Positions 32,867-41,550 of a stretch of DNA of 64,000 nt are shown here, one piece after another. Each line of letters begins with the position of its first letter. Within the stretch, counting starts at the first letter, position 1. The stretch is from Aphanomyces cochlioides (taxonomy: Eukaryota; Oomycota; Saprolegniomycetes; Saprolegniales; Verrucalvaceae). Made by a program: the position numbers and the translations under genes. Where the stretch lies: assembly GCA_019828595.1 (NCBI GenBank), contig JAHQRK010000002.1, forward strand, positions 3,844,001-3,908,000. The letters are read 5' to 3'. The notes under the pieces were generated by a model. That model did no database searches. It was not told the DNA's origin and was given only the letters and a program-made list of their open reading frames with translations.

Positions 32867-34396
32867 TTAATAGATGTGTGTTTCAAGGTCTGGTTTGGGT
32901 CGATCAAACGCCTTTCTTTGACCAGGTGCCTCTCGAAAGGTTTCTTCCTTGTGGCGCATCATATATTCGTCAATAGACGGTGGTGATTGACCAACTGGAG
33001 CTGTAGGCCACATAAACTTCCACACGACAAGAAGTCCAAGCGCAGCGACAATCGCAAGAGGAAGATGTGTCCAGAGAGCATCAATAAAGGCTGTAATGGT
33101 GGACGCCAGCGTGGGGCTCGATGGGATTAGCGGCGCTGGCAGCAGGCTTTCCAACATCAAAATGGACTTGCCATGAGCTAGGCAAATAACGTCGTGCTGT
33201 GTTTCGCTTCCATCGTTTCCCCACTTTGGAAGGAGAACTAGCTTTGGCATGGAAGAAGCCTGAGGAGGTGTGGTTGACTCGAGGCCAAATAGAAATCGGG
33301 GCGAGCCTGTCGTATTAAACACTCGAATCTCGCCAATCGAAGCGATGAGCAAATATCCTGGAAGAGTAAGGAGCCCTAGCTCTTTCGCGCTTGACGTTGG
33401 TGGAATAACATGGACTAGGCGACAGGACCGCGTACGGTCGGCATAGAGATCAAATACAAGCACGCCGCCAGACGACGTACCAGCGTACATGATGGTCGGA
33501 GCGTTAGGATCAAATGACAACGAAATGATGGAAGCTGAAGGTGTACCCTGACAGACGTAGTGAATTTTTTCTGCCAGTCTTGCAACTGGAAAGAGCCACA
33601 CGTCAGGACCTTGGGAAAGAACTAGGAGGTGACGATGTGTCGCCATAACGTTTATCGGATGAGCCAGAGATGTTGGTGGCACATCGACGGAATGCTTGGG
33701 GTGTACAACGTGAACGTTGGACAAGTTTGTAGCGTACAAAACCAATGGATCGCCTTGGATAGTTGCGGTCTGAAGCTGGGTTATGCTTTGACCATCGGCC
33801 ACGGTGGCGATAGTAGCATTTGTTCCAAGTGCAATACAAAGGTGGCTGTCTTCCCAAAATGTCATGTTGAACTGAGCGACAGATGATGGATACGCAACTG
33901 TCAAAACTCCAGTGGCCACATCGATCACTGCAGTAACAACATCAGATGATAACAGCAAGTCCAACGTAGATATCAAAGCACCAGTAGGCAGCTCATAAAA
34001 GTACAATTGACCTGATTGAGTCGCGACAAAGATGAGCGACGCTGTCAAGTGATAGTGATGCAGAGGATGTTGTATATAGAGCGCCTGCTGGGCAACAATT
34101 TGAGTATTCACTGTCACAGCAGATCTCTCGACAAAGTATTTCTTGAAAGGTTGACTTGACAGCGATGACTCTTGACAGGTTTTCTCGTCGAGATGAGCCA
34201 AGACGTCTCGAACATTTGGTAGTGGCTTGGCATTGTTTTCGGTATTTCCAAGCCGCATCTGACGCAACAGTGCAAGTTTCTGCTCCTGGAGATGAATGAG
34301 CCGCTCGGTTTCACGCAACTCGTCAGCAATGGACCAAGTCTCTTGCGCAGCCACAATGGCCGCAACGGCACTTGTCCAGATCAACTTCATCCACAT
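32867..34396 (-). CDS. Secretory-pathway type I membrane protein with propeller-like lumenal domain
   Basis: An intronless frame of 509 codons from ATG 34396; ATG 34390 (MKLIWTSAVAAIVAAQ) is equally good as a start. A cleavable signal peptide is followed by a short coiled coil (ELRETERLIHLQEQKLALLR), then ~340 residues of repeated beta-strand pattern (SLIFVATQSGQLYFYELPTG, SLSFDPNAPTIMYAGTSSGG, IASIGEIRVFN) typical of a beta-propeller. One membrane helix (HLPLAIVAALGLLVVWKF) and a charged ~50-residue cytosolic tail with RRHKEE-type residues follow. Sequons NMT, NAT and NLS are visible. It may be an ER or Golgi protein; no named family is recognised. The DNA transposon lies just upstream. Confidence 0.6.
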   Translation of the reverse strand: MWMKLIWTSAVAAIVAAQETWSIADELRETERLIHLQEQKLALLRQMRLGNTENNAKPLPNVRDVLAHLDEKTCQESSLSSQPFKKYFVERSAVTVNTQIVAQQALYIQHPLHHYHLTASLIFVATQSGQLYFYELPTGALISTLDLLLSSDVVTAVIDVATGVLTVAYPSSVAQFNMTFWEDSHLCIALGTNATIATVADGQSITQLQTATIQGDPLVLYATNLSNVHVVHPKHSVDVPPTSLAHPINVMATHRHLLVLSQGPDVWLFPVARLAEKIHYVCQGTPSASIISLSFDPNAPTIMYAGTSSGGVLVFDLYADRTRSCRLVHVIPPTSSAKELGLLTLPGYLLIASIGEIRVFNTTGSPRFLFGLESTTPPQASSMPKLVLLPKWGNDGSETQHDVICLAHGKSILMLESLLPAPLIPSSPTLASTITAFIDALWTHLPLAIVAALGLLVVWKFMWPTAPVGQSPPSIDEYMMRHKEETFREAPGQRKAFDRPKPDLETHIY

Positions 34397-34436
34397 GGAC
34401 TTCGAGCTGTGACCTTTCGATGTGTGGGCAAATCTT

Positions 34437-34458
34437 TATCCGGAATAATTTCCGGATA
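34437..34458. promoter_or_regulatory. TATCCGGAA inverted motif upstream of the propeller gene
   Basis: TATCCGGAA, a 4-nt spacer, then TTCCGGATA, 41 bp upstream of the ATG at 34396. The preceding AATCTTTATCCGG is identical to the kinase promoter at 3471-3483. The last TA of the motif is also the left target duplication of the transposon, so the element sits right against the motif. Confidence 0.4.
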
Positions 34459-34486
34459 CCGTAGACCTTATTTCGAGTCGGACACC
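34459..34486. repeat. Left terminal inverted repeat of the DNA transposon
   Basis: CCGTAGACCTTATTTCGAGT and the following 8 bases match the inverse of 36453-36480 with one mismatch. Confidence 0.85.
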
Positions 34487-34708
34487 AATGTACCTTATCC
34501 GAATTCGGATAACGTTGGGTGAAACAAAACAATTTCTTTTTCGTTTCAGACATACAAATTTGAAATCAAAATCGAAATGCATTCTCTGACAAAATGTATT
34601 ACTTTCTTACAGAATTTCTATTATAGAGAGTATCAAAATTAACAGTTCTGTATTTCTATAAAAATAAATAATATCATACAAAAACGAAGTTATTTTAAAT
34701 GCTTTTAA

Positions 34709-36070
34709 TCAAAGCAATTGCTCATCCTCATTGAACTCTGCATCGTTCTCAGGATCTGTGCCGCTGAAATTGCTGGTCGGGTCTATGGTATCCTCGGTTG
34801 CATGTCTCTCCATAAGAGCAGCCAACATGTCATCATCCACAAGAGCGCGAGCACTTTCTTCGTGATCAGGTTCACCGTCAACAAGCCGACACTTCCTGAA
34901 CCCATTGACTATTGTAGACTTTTTGATTTTGCTCCATGCATTGGTGACCCAATCCACAACTTGTCCTCTTGTTGGTGGCACTAGCGTGAACCCAGAACTT
35001 TGGCTCCTTGCGTGAAGCAATTGCAGCATGATCAAGTCAAGCCAGTTTGACGTAGTTTACACTTCAATGGTCTGTTCCAAGCCACGTCCGCCGGTTGACA
35101 GATCCAGGTATAGCTTGGTGGAATTCGCTCCAACACGACATTCAACTCGTTTGCACAGGCAATGACGTCGTCGGTGAAGTGTGCCAAGGAGTCGTCCCAC
35201 AAAAGAAGCACTTTCTTCCTCTCGCGGTCAGGACGGTTGGCAAAATGGTATTTCAAAAAACTTGATGGACAGTGACGCATTCCACCATGCTGTAGGATTG
35301 CCGTATATTTGACAGCCATGGCGCTCTTGAAGCATACTGACGTCTTGCCACAAACGTTTACCAAAACCGTTGCGAGCGCTCAAGTTCTCTTCAACGGTCG
35401 CCCGTATCTTGGACTTGGCTGTCCTTAGCACCAAAATCAAGGGATGTTTCACACCAGAGCTGTCTGCCAGGAGTATAGCGGTCATTCTTTCTTTGGACTT
35501 GCCACCGCACTTGACCCATACCGTTTTGCTACCAGTCTTACTCAACCACTTGGTGGGTAGGTATTCGTAATTCACAGCGGTTTGATCGGCGTTGTAGATC
35601 ACGTCAATGTCTTCATCTCGAACGATCTTCTTGACGCGCTCGCAAAATGCTGCTAAGACTTCAATACCATCAACAGGGGTAGTTTGACCTTCACGAGTGC
35701 GCGCGCGAAGAGACAAGCCATGTCGTCGTTTGAAGCCTTGGATCCAGTGCCAACTTGCTCGAAATTGGTCGTCAGTGAGGCCCATATCGCTGGCGGCTTC
35801 AAGCGCCATGACTCTTAACATTTCGTAAGTAACTGGTACTTCATCTTTTCTCATGCCTTGAACCCAACGAACAAGATTTTCTTCTACTTCTTTGGACAAA
35901 GTGGTTCCTGTCCCCAGGTCTCGGCGACATTTCATTTTTGCTGTTCTATTGTTCGAGGCCATTGCACTAATTGTGGTGCGGTTCTTGACCCACGAATAGA
36001 TTTGCTTTCGTTTTGTTTCACGAGAAGCAGGGCCAAGATTGGCATACAGTGTATTGAGAGTACACTGCAT
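34709..36070 (-). pseudogene. Transposase of pogo/CENP-B (DDE_1) type, frameshifted
   Basis: From the N-terminus: helix-turn-helix segments (KKIYSWVKNRTT-like sequence, KRKQIYSWVKN), a second CENP-B-type domain (GLTDDQFRASWHWIQGFKRR then HGLSLRARTREGQ), and the DDE core with NADQTAVNYEYLP (first Asp), LLLWDDSLAHFTDDV (second) and ICQPADVAWNRPLK (third). The C-terminal DWVTNAWSKIKKSTI is typical of the family. The frame changes at a TTTTTT run near 35255 and again near 35048 between KLRQ and WLDL, so no single frame encodes the protein. The N-terminus upstream of 36070 stays open in this frame to about 36190, but the start is unclear. Domesticated use is unlikely given the breaks, unless the poly-T slip is a sequencing error. 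Confidence 0.75.
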
Positions 36071-36452
36071 TCCAAACTTATCATAGTGGTCTATGGCAGC
36101 CTTGCGCTCACGGTAGTCGACGACTTTGTTCTTGTGTGCTGCATCGGCATCTTCTTGGCACGGTATTTCGACACAGGTCGACCAGTAGATGGCCTTCTTG
36201 GAATTTTAAAGGGCTCCGACGACTGCATGAGTACGATTGAAATGCAAGAGAGGCCATTCAAGCACTTCACCATGTTTGGCGCGCGAAAACCTCTCAAACT
36301 TAATGTTTAACTCTATAAATTAATACTTAATATTGAATTGAGGGGTTTTATAAAATTATACAGGATATACTCCCGCTCAGGAAGAACCTTGGATATTAAT
36401 ACTTGTTTTGTGGCCATAATTATTATTTTGTAAAGGTGTCCGACTGGAAAAG

Positions 36453-36480
36453 GGTGTCCGACTCGAAATACGGTCTACGG
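36453..36480. repeat. Right terminal inverted repeat of the DNA transposon
   Basis: Inverted partner of 34459-34486 with one mismatch; followed by TA at 36481-36482. Confidence 0.85.
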
Positions 36481-36482
36481 TA

Positions 36483-36954
36483 CTGGAAATGATTTTTCGC
36501 GCCATTTTTCAAATAGCAGGAGAAAGTACAGAAGACGTCGACGAAGGAGAGATCATGGACAGGCGCATGGGAAGAAGGAAGCGAATCCTAGAAGGGCTGT
36601 GGTCTTGGAGTTATCAAGTTCTTGATGATGAATAGCGATGTTTGTTAGGAAGAGAGGAGGCTGATACCCTTTGTTGTGTAAAATATCTTGCCGAGTGATT
36701 CAGTCCAGGAGGACAACAATTGCGGAAAAACTGGATGGATGTGTTTACCACATTATGCGCAGATTTCAAGCTTCTCTCTAGGTGTTCAACCAAGAGTTCA
36801 ACGAGCGAGATCGTGAAGACAGATTGATTAAATTAAAATCGTTGACCATACTTGTCTTTGGCATCACAGTAAAAATGCAGAAGAAATCGTCTCATGACAC
36901 AAAGTCATATGTTATCAGGGTATATCAACATTCGATTGGAAATTTATTGATTGC
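36483..36954. other. Region between the transposon and the TMEM41-like gene
   Basis: 472 bp. A 28-codon frame starting MDRRMGRRKRILEG at about 36555 is the only open stretch of note and is probably chance. It holds the 3' flank of the gene ending at 36955. No repeat or RNA gene is recognised. Confidence 0.4.
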
Positions 36955-37831
36955 CTACTTGGCCTTCTTGTTGTCCATCGCTTGCAGCTTGCTCTTGAAC
37001 AAAGTTGGAAGAAGTGCAACAAATTGCAGTGAAAAGAGAATTGCAAAATTGGTCAGATTGCTACCACCACTTGTATCTGTAGCTGTGCTACCGAGCGTCG
37101 CACCAGTGGAAATATGAATGAAGTTTGCAGGAATCAACCCTGTTGTTGCATTCGTGAAGAAATTTGTTCAGTGGTGGGTTTGACATACCAATGAATGTAG
37201 CGACGACAAATACACCGAAAGGTACGTCGACAAGAGGAGACGCGATATTGACAAACCAGTTCGGAAGAAGAGGTGTCAAGCGCAAGAAGAGCATGTAGTA
37301 GAACAAATTTTCTCGGTTCTCGGATATCTACAAATGCATCAACGAACAAGGGAATACAATGAATTGCACCTTGGCTCTGAAGTTCGCAAGCATATCTGGC
37401 AGGAGACGATTTGCAAGCGAGTGGCCCAAAAAGTACGAGAGCAAATAGCACAGGCTCGCACCAGTTGTTGCGCAAGCAGCAACGAGAAGATTGGCCTGCC
37501 AGAACGGATACAACGCGCCAGAGAGAATACTCAAGACAAGTGGACCAGGAATGGCAAACGTCTGGAGGGAGACGTAGACCAGGACAAAGCATGACAGTAC
37601 AAAGCTGGAGTGCTGTTCTTGGTACAAACTTGCGCACTTCCACAATGCTGTGACCGTCCCAAGTTTATCATCCCGGCCACCAAGGAACTTTGGAAGAACA
37701 CCTTGGATCATGAAGGACAAAGACATTCCATGGCATTCGGCAATCTCCACCACGGGGGCGTTGCTGATGAAAGCGTACACGCCAATGAGGACACCGACCG
37801 CCAAGAGAGCCAAGAGTGCTGTCGACGACAT
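36955..37831 (-). CDS. TMEM41-like VTT-domain membrane protein
   Basis: ATG 37831 (MSSTALLALLAVGVLIGVYA). After the first helix a lumenal loop precedes the VTT domain: YVSLQTFAIPGPLVLSILSG and GALYPFWQANLLVAAC, matching the conserved LKQTFAIPGS...LSGALF of TMEM41. Then come GASLCYLLSYFLGH, an intron near 37335-37315, YMLFLRLTPLLPNWFVNIAS (the re-entrant RLTPxxPN motif), a second intron near 37187-37140, and the closing IPANFIHISTGATLGS and basic KKAK end. TMEM41B-type proteins are ER lipid scramblases needed for autophagy and lipid mobilisation (family knowledge). Together with the gene at 23619-24560, two VTT proteins lie in this window. Confidence 0.8.
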
Positions 37832-37859
37832 CACGAATCACTTTTTGCCGTTCCTTTTG

Positions 37860-37869
37860 TATCCGGATA
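37860..37869. promoter_or_regulatory. TATCCGGATA palindrome upstream of the TMEM41-like gene
   Basis: A perfect 10-bp palindrome 28 bp upstream of the ATG at 37831, the third occurrence of this core in a minus-strand gene's proximal promoter in the window. Confidence 0.4.
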
Positions 37870-37982
37870 AATTGTTTATAGTCAAATCATGTCAACGTAT
37901 CTCTGGGAATCTTGTCATGAAGTCTCAACGATGACTCAAGGTTGGTGTCAATGCAATTGGATAAAGGCTTAGTTCTGCGTCT

Positions 37983-38236
37983 TTAGATTGGCACACGTAT
38001 GTTTGGGAAGATGTTTGATGAATCAGCCTCTTGGTTCACAAGAACAAACAATCCTCGTGCTCGACAAAGGTCCACAACGATGCCAGCAAATCGGCCTCTA
38101 GGTGTTATGGCATCTTTATCACCCGTCAAACACTCCGTTGACTTGAAAGTAGGCGGCGCACTGGTATTGTAAGCTTTAGCGCCATGAATTGCGAAACAAT
38201 TCAGCAATGTGGCTTGAACTCGCTTTGCGGAGCCAT
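37983..38236 (-). CDS. Small hypothetical protein with a candidate 25-nt intron
   Basis: The 3' frame (RFAGIVVDLCRARGLFVLVN then QEADSSNIFPNIRVPI, TAA at 37983) looks coding but has no ATG of its own. Starting at ATG 38236 (MAPQS), a 46-nt intron (38219-38174) gives DLQYQCAAYFQVNGVFDG, and a 25-nt GT-AG intron (38122-38098) restores the final frame. The product would be ~60 residues. A single larger intron from 38219 to 38098 also keeps frame. Function unknown. Confidence 0.35.
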
Positions 38237-38390
38237 GTTATGCCGGCGAGTTCAAATCAAAGCGTGAACACGAAGCGTGCTACTTCTCTGGAGATGCAGT
38301 GCAAAATTGAGCGACTTAGACGAAATGTCTGGATCGGTTGCTTCTCGTTTATAATGTTGGCGTAATTCAGGTAAGGGGCATCCTGTGTTA

Positions 38391-39105
38391 CTAATTTAAA
38401 AAAGGAGACTCGGTTGATGGTTCATCGAGATCTTGGGGCAATGCATTTGCTTGGTTGCTAGCTTGAAGCTGTATGAGCCATTTATCAACGTTGAGATGTA
38501 CGCGATCCAAGACTGCTGCGGGGTGCGTTTCGAGAAGGGCAATCGCTTGTTCGTAGGTTTTCACGTCTTGGAAATGGCGTTTGAGCCAGGTGTACATCTT
38601 TTCAATGAAGCGTGGGTCCTCTTTGTCGTCGTCGACATGATCTTGTATGAGGCGAAGCAATTCAGTTCGCGTGATGCCTCTTGCCTCACTCGTTGCATAC
38701 AAGACAAATAAATCTACTCCATATTCAACATCAGTGGCGTTTTGATATCGTACACTGGAAGTGGTCGCGTGAACTACCACGGCGGACAAGGACATCAATG
38801 CAGGCTGCATACTCCTCAAAATTGTTGAAAGGATTCACTTCGTGTCTGTTGTTCGAAGCTCTATCGTAGTCGCATCGTGTCGATCATTTAACAATTAGTA
38901 ACTTACATGAGTCTAACAAGATCAAATTGCTGACTCAGTCGCTCATAGTGAACTTTCAAAGATGCACGTGAGCGGCGTTCTTGACTCATAATATCGATGT
39001 ATCAGTTTCATGTAACGCTCACCCGTTGCGAATATTTTCCACAACGTCGACCAGCAAGTTTAACCTGAGACTTAGCAATTTTCTAGGTTCTTGTGTGTTC
39101 ACCAT
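38391..39105 (-). CDS. Hypothetical helical protein, several exons
   Basis: ATG 39105 (MVNTQEPRKLLSLRLNLLVD) reads VVENIRNG. A 39-nt intron (about 39022-38985) gives QERRSRASLKVHYERLSQQF, a 46-nt intron (about 38905-38860) gives ASNNRHEVNPFNNFEEYAAC, and a ~40-nt intron near 38755-38716 gives LFVLYATSEARGITRTELLR. It ends in an Asp/Glu- and Ser/Pro-rich tail at TAA 38391. The ~190-residue product is helical and soluble. No family is recognised. Its start lies about 85 bp downstream of the end of the broken CRN sequence. Confidence 0.5.
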
Positions 39106-39188
39106 GTTGTAGAGCAACACTGAATTGAGCGGAAGACGAGGAGCAGAGGTGACCCTCTAGTTGTCGAGCATGAGCTGCAACGCCACTT

Positions 39189-40701
39189 TCACGAAGATTG
39201 AGAGGATCGCCACCAAATTCCTGCAACCCCGTGGATGAGCCAAGCTTGAAGTACCATGCCGTAAATTTGATGAACCCTGTCGTCGCGTTGAACTGCACGA
39301 ACGAGGGCTGAAACAGCGGTAGCGACGTCGCTAGTCGATGAAACCAAATGAGTTTATACATAGAGTTTACGTTAAGAGTTTTCAATCCTACGTATCCATA
39401 CAGGCGAACATCGGGATCGACTGCACGAGGTGTTGGGCATACTCCATCCGTTTGGCCATGAGAAACTCGGGATTCAACTCTTTAGCCATGAGCTCAAAGT
39501 TCTCCATCATTTCTGCGGCATGTTCATCAACTAGCTGAGGTAAGATGTCATCAACCCTCATTTTCTTGAAAGGCACAGACAAGTACGGCAGAGGCAGGAT
39601 AGCACCGTCCGGTTGATCCACGATAGTCGCCTTGATGAAATCAATTGCATTCCTTGGGTGACGGAATTCAACATGGGTCAGCACATTCTTGTCGCTGAAA
39701 TAAGAGAAGAACCAAGTGCCGTTCAAATCGGACAACAGACTCATCGGACAACAGTCGAGTGGTGCCTTGATACTTGCGCACACAAGTTGACCAATGGCTT
39801 CATTCACATGCTGTCTCTCGAGTTTCTTCTTTAAACACCATGCACTTCTTTTTTAGATCTCTTCTCATGGACTGACCTGTGTCTGTGATGTAGTTTGTTT
39901 GGTCTCATCTTGATCGGTTCATCACGAGACAAACTCCAGACAAAGGGATCATGCTCGTGGCCTTCGATTTCAGGACGAGCAGTACATCCGCAGTGCCGTT
40001 GAGTTGAAACGGAAGTCGCGGGTCCACCGTGTCAAGGATGTTTTTTTTTTCGCAAGATCCTTCAACGTGAACGATTCCAACAGCGTCTCCAGTTGCGTGT
40101 TCAAATACTTCAAACATCGACCTGTTTGATTCTACTGGTTCTCAAGGAGCTCATCATTCCACTCGAAAACTAGGATGGATTCGTCATGTGGTTCGTTCAT
40201 TCCAAGTGGTAGTGTGACTTTCAAGGCCATCTTTTTGAGGAGACGTCGCTTCATCACCGAAGTCACGACCGACAAAGGGCAAGTTGACTGCTTCTCGTCG
40301 TGAGCCATAAAGTCCTTGCTGACGCTTGCTCGAACAATATCACCCATCACTTCGATGTATCGCTTTCCAGGCGCAGGTCCTAGACCTCCCCTTGGGACTT
40401 GTGTACTGACACTGAAGTTTTCATTGATATAATCCAATGCATTCATCTCTTGGTCGTGATTGAGTTGTCCATGTTGGTCAAGCACCTCATTCTTTGCATC
40501 ATTACAATCCAACCAAATGCCGCCAGGAGTCTTCGCAAGATAAAGCTTCAAATCATCAGCATCGCAGCGAATTGTATTTGGTTTTTCCACTGTGATCTTC
40601 TTGAGATCATCGACAGTCTCGGAAGCATCCATCTTGACGGAGAATGGATTCCCTGCACCGACAATGACACAGAATTTCCTGGTTCTTCTGGAAAAAAACA
40701 C
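39189..40701 (-). pseudogene. Crinkler (CRN)-type effector sequence, disrupted
   Basis: The N-terminal segment shows the CRN ubiquitin-like leader: FCVIVGAGNPFSVKMDASET then VDDLKK, ending with LKLYLAKTPGG, a variant of the LxLFLAK host-translocation motif (family knowledge). A polar middle region and a C-terminal domain containing LNGTWFFSYFSDKNVLTHVE and PFKKMRVDDILPQLVDEH follow. Visible breaks: no ATG opens the leader frame (upstream sequence only reaches a GTG); an in-frame TAG at 40132-40134 where the inverted paralogue has CAG; a ten-base A run near 40050 that shifts frame; and about 80 bp of extra sequence near 39830-39910 relative to the paralogue. CRN proteins of oomycetes act inside host cells and can provoke cell death; this copy should not make the full protein. 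Confidence 0.7.
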
Positions 40702-40824
40702 AGCAGCCCATCGAACGACTTGTCAATTTTCCGGAGTGAACCTGACGTTCATTTCCAAATATGCTCCGACTTTTCTGTGTCGTTGTCGGCGTATGGTTAG
40801 GGATCGCGACGAGAAAAAGTCAGT

Positions 40825-41282
40825 GCACTCTTTGTCGAACATGGATTTGGTGAAGAAGCAACGACTTGTCAATAAGATGGCCTTGAAAGTCACAGTACCA
40901 CTTGGAATGAACGAACCACATGACGAATCCATCCTAGTTTTCGAGTGGAATGATGAGCTCCTTGAGAACCAGCAGAATCAAACAGGTCGATGTTTGAAGT
41001 ATTTGAACACGCAACTGGAGACGCTGTTGGAATCGTTCACGTTGAAGGATCTTGCGAAAAAAAAACATCCTTGACACGGTGGACCCGCGACTTCCGTTTC
41101 AACTCAACGGCACTGCGGATGTACTGCTCGTCCTGAAATCGAAGGCCACGAGCATGATCCCTTTGTCTGGAGTTTGCCCCGTGATGAACCTCAAGAAGAA
41201 ACTCGAGAGACAGCATGTGAATGAAGCCATTGGTCAACTTGTGTGCGCAAGTATCAAGGCACCACTCGACTGTTATCCGATG
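40825..41282 (+). pseudogene. Inverted partial copy of a CRN C-terminal region, truncated by the LTR
   Basis: Encodes MALKVTVPLGMNEPHDESIL, closely matching the middle of the CRN copy on the other strand at about 40150-40250, then LPFQLNGTADVLLVLKSKAT and NEAIGQLVCASIKAPLDC. It stops where the retrotransposon LTR begins at 41283. A nine-base A run near 41057 shifts the frame here too. Nucleotide differences from the minus-strand copy show it is a diverged paralogue rather than a recent copy. Confidence 0.7.
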
Positions 41283-41550
41283 TGTAGGGTAGTTGGTAAG
41301 GTCAGAGGAAGATGAGAAGTGAGTTAGATTAGCCAGCTTAGAGTTAAATCTATAAACTAAACAATACGGTATAGTTTTCGGTATACACTCGGCACGGCTA
41401 CGGAATAATCTTCTGAGGGCCGTACACTCCCTGAGAACACACGTGCCTCTGGCCAATCTCAACTTAGTCAGACGGTGTCGTCAGCGTTGGACACGCTTGA
41501 CTCGACACCCGTCTTGCCAGGCGACAATTATTAACCATTACTTTATTACA
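41283..41550. repeat. LTR (3' LTR relative to element)
   Basis: 268 bp, begins TGTAGGG and ends TTATTACA on the plus strand; nearly identical to 47099-47366. Confidence 0.9.

Larger units (their letters stand above)
34457..36482 (-). mobile_element. pogo/CENP-B-type DNA transposon with TIRs and TA duplications
   Basis: A cut-and-paste element. The 28-bp terminal inverted repeats lie at 34459-34486 and 36453-36480, differing at one position. Each is flanked outside by TA (34457-34458 and 36481-36482), the target duplication expected of the Tc1/mariner/pogo superfamily. The element is 2,022 bp between the TAs and encodes a broken transposase on the minus strand. A second copy of GGTGTCCGACT lies just inside the right TIR (36435-36445), and an 18-bp perfect palindrome (34495-34512) lies inside the left end; both may be transposase-binding sites (inference). 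Confidence 0.85.
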
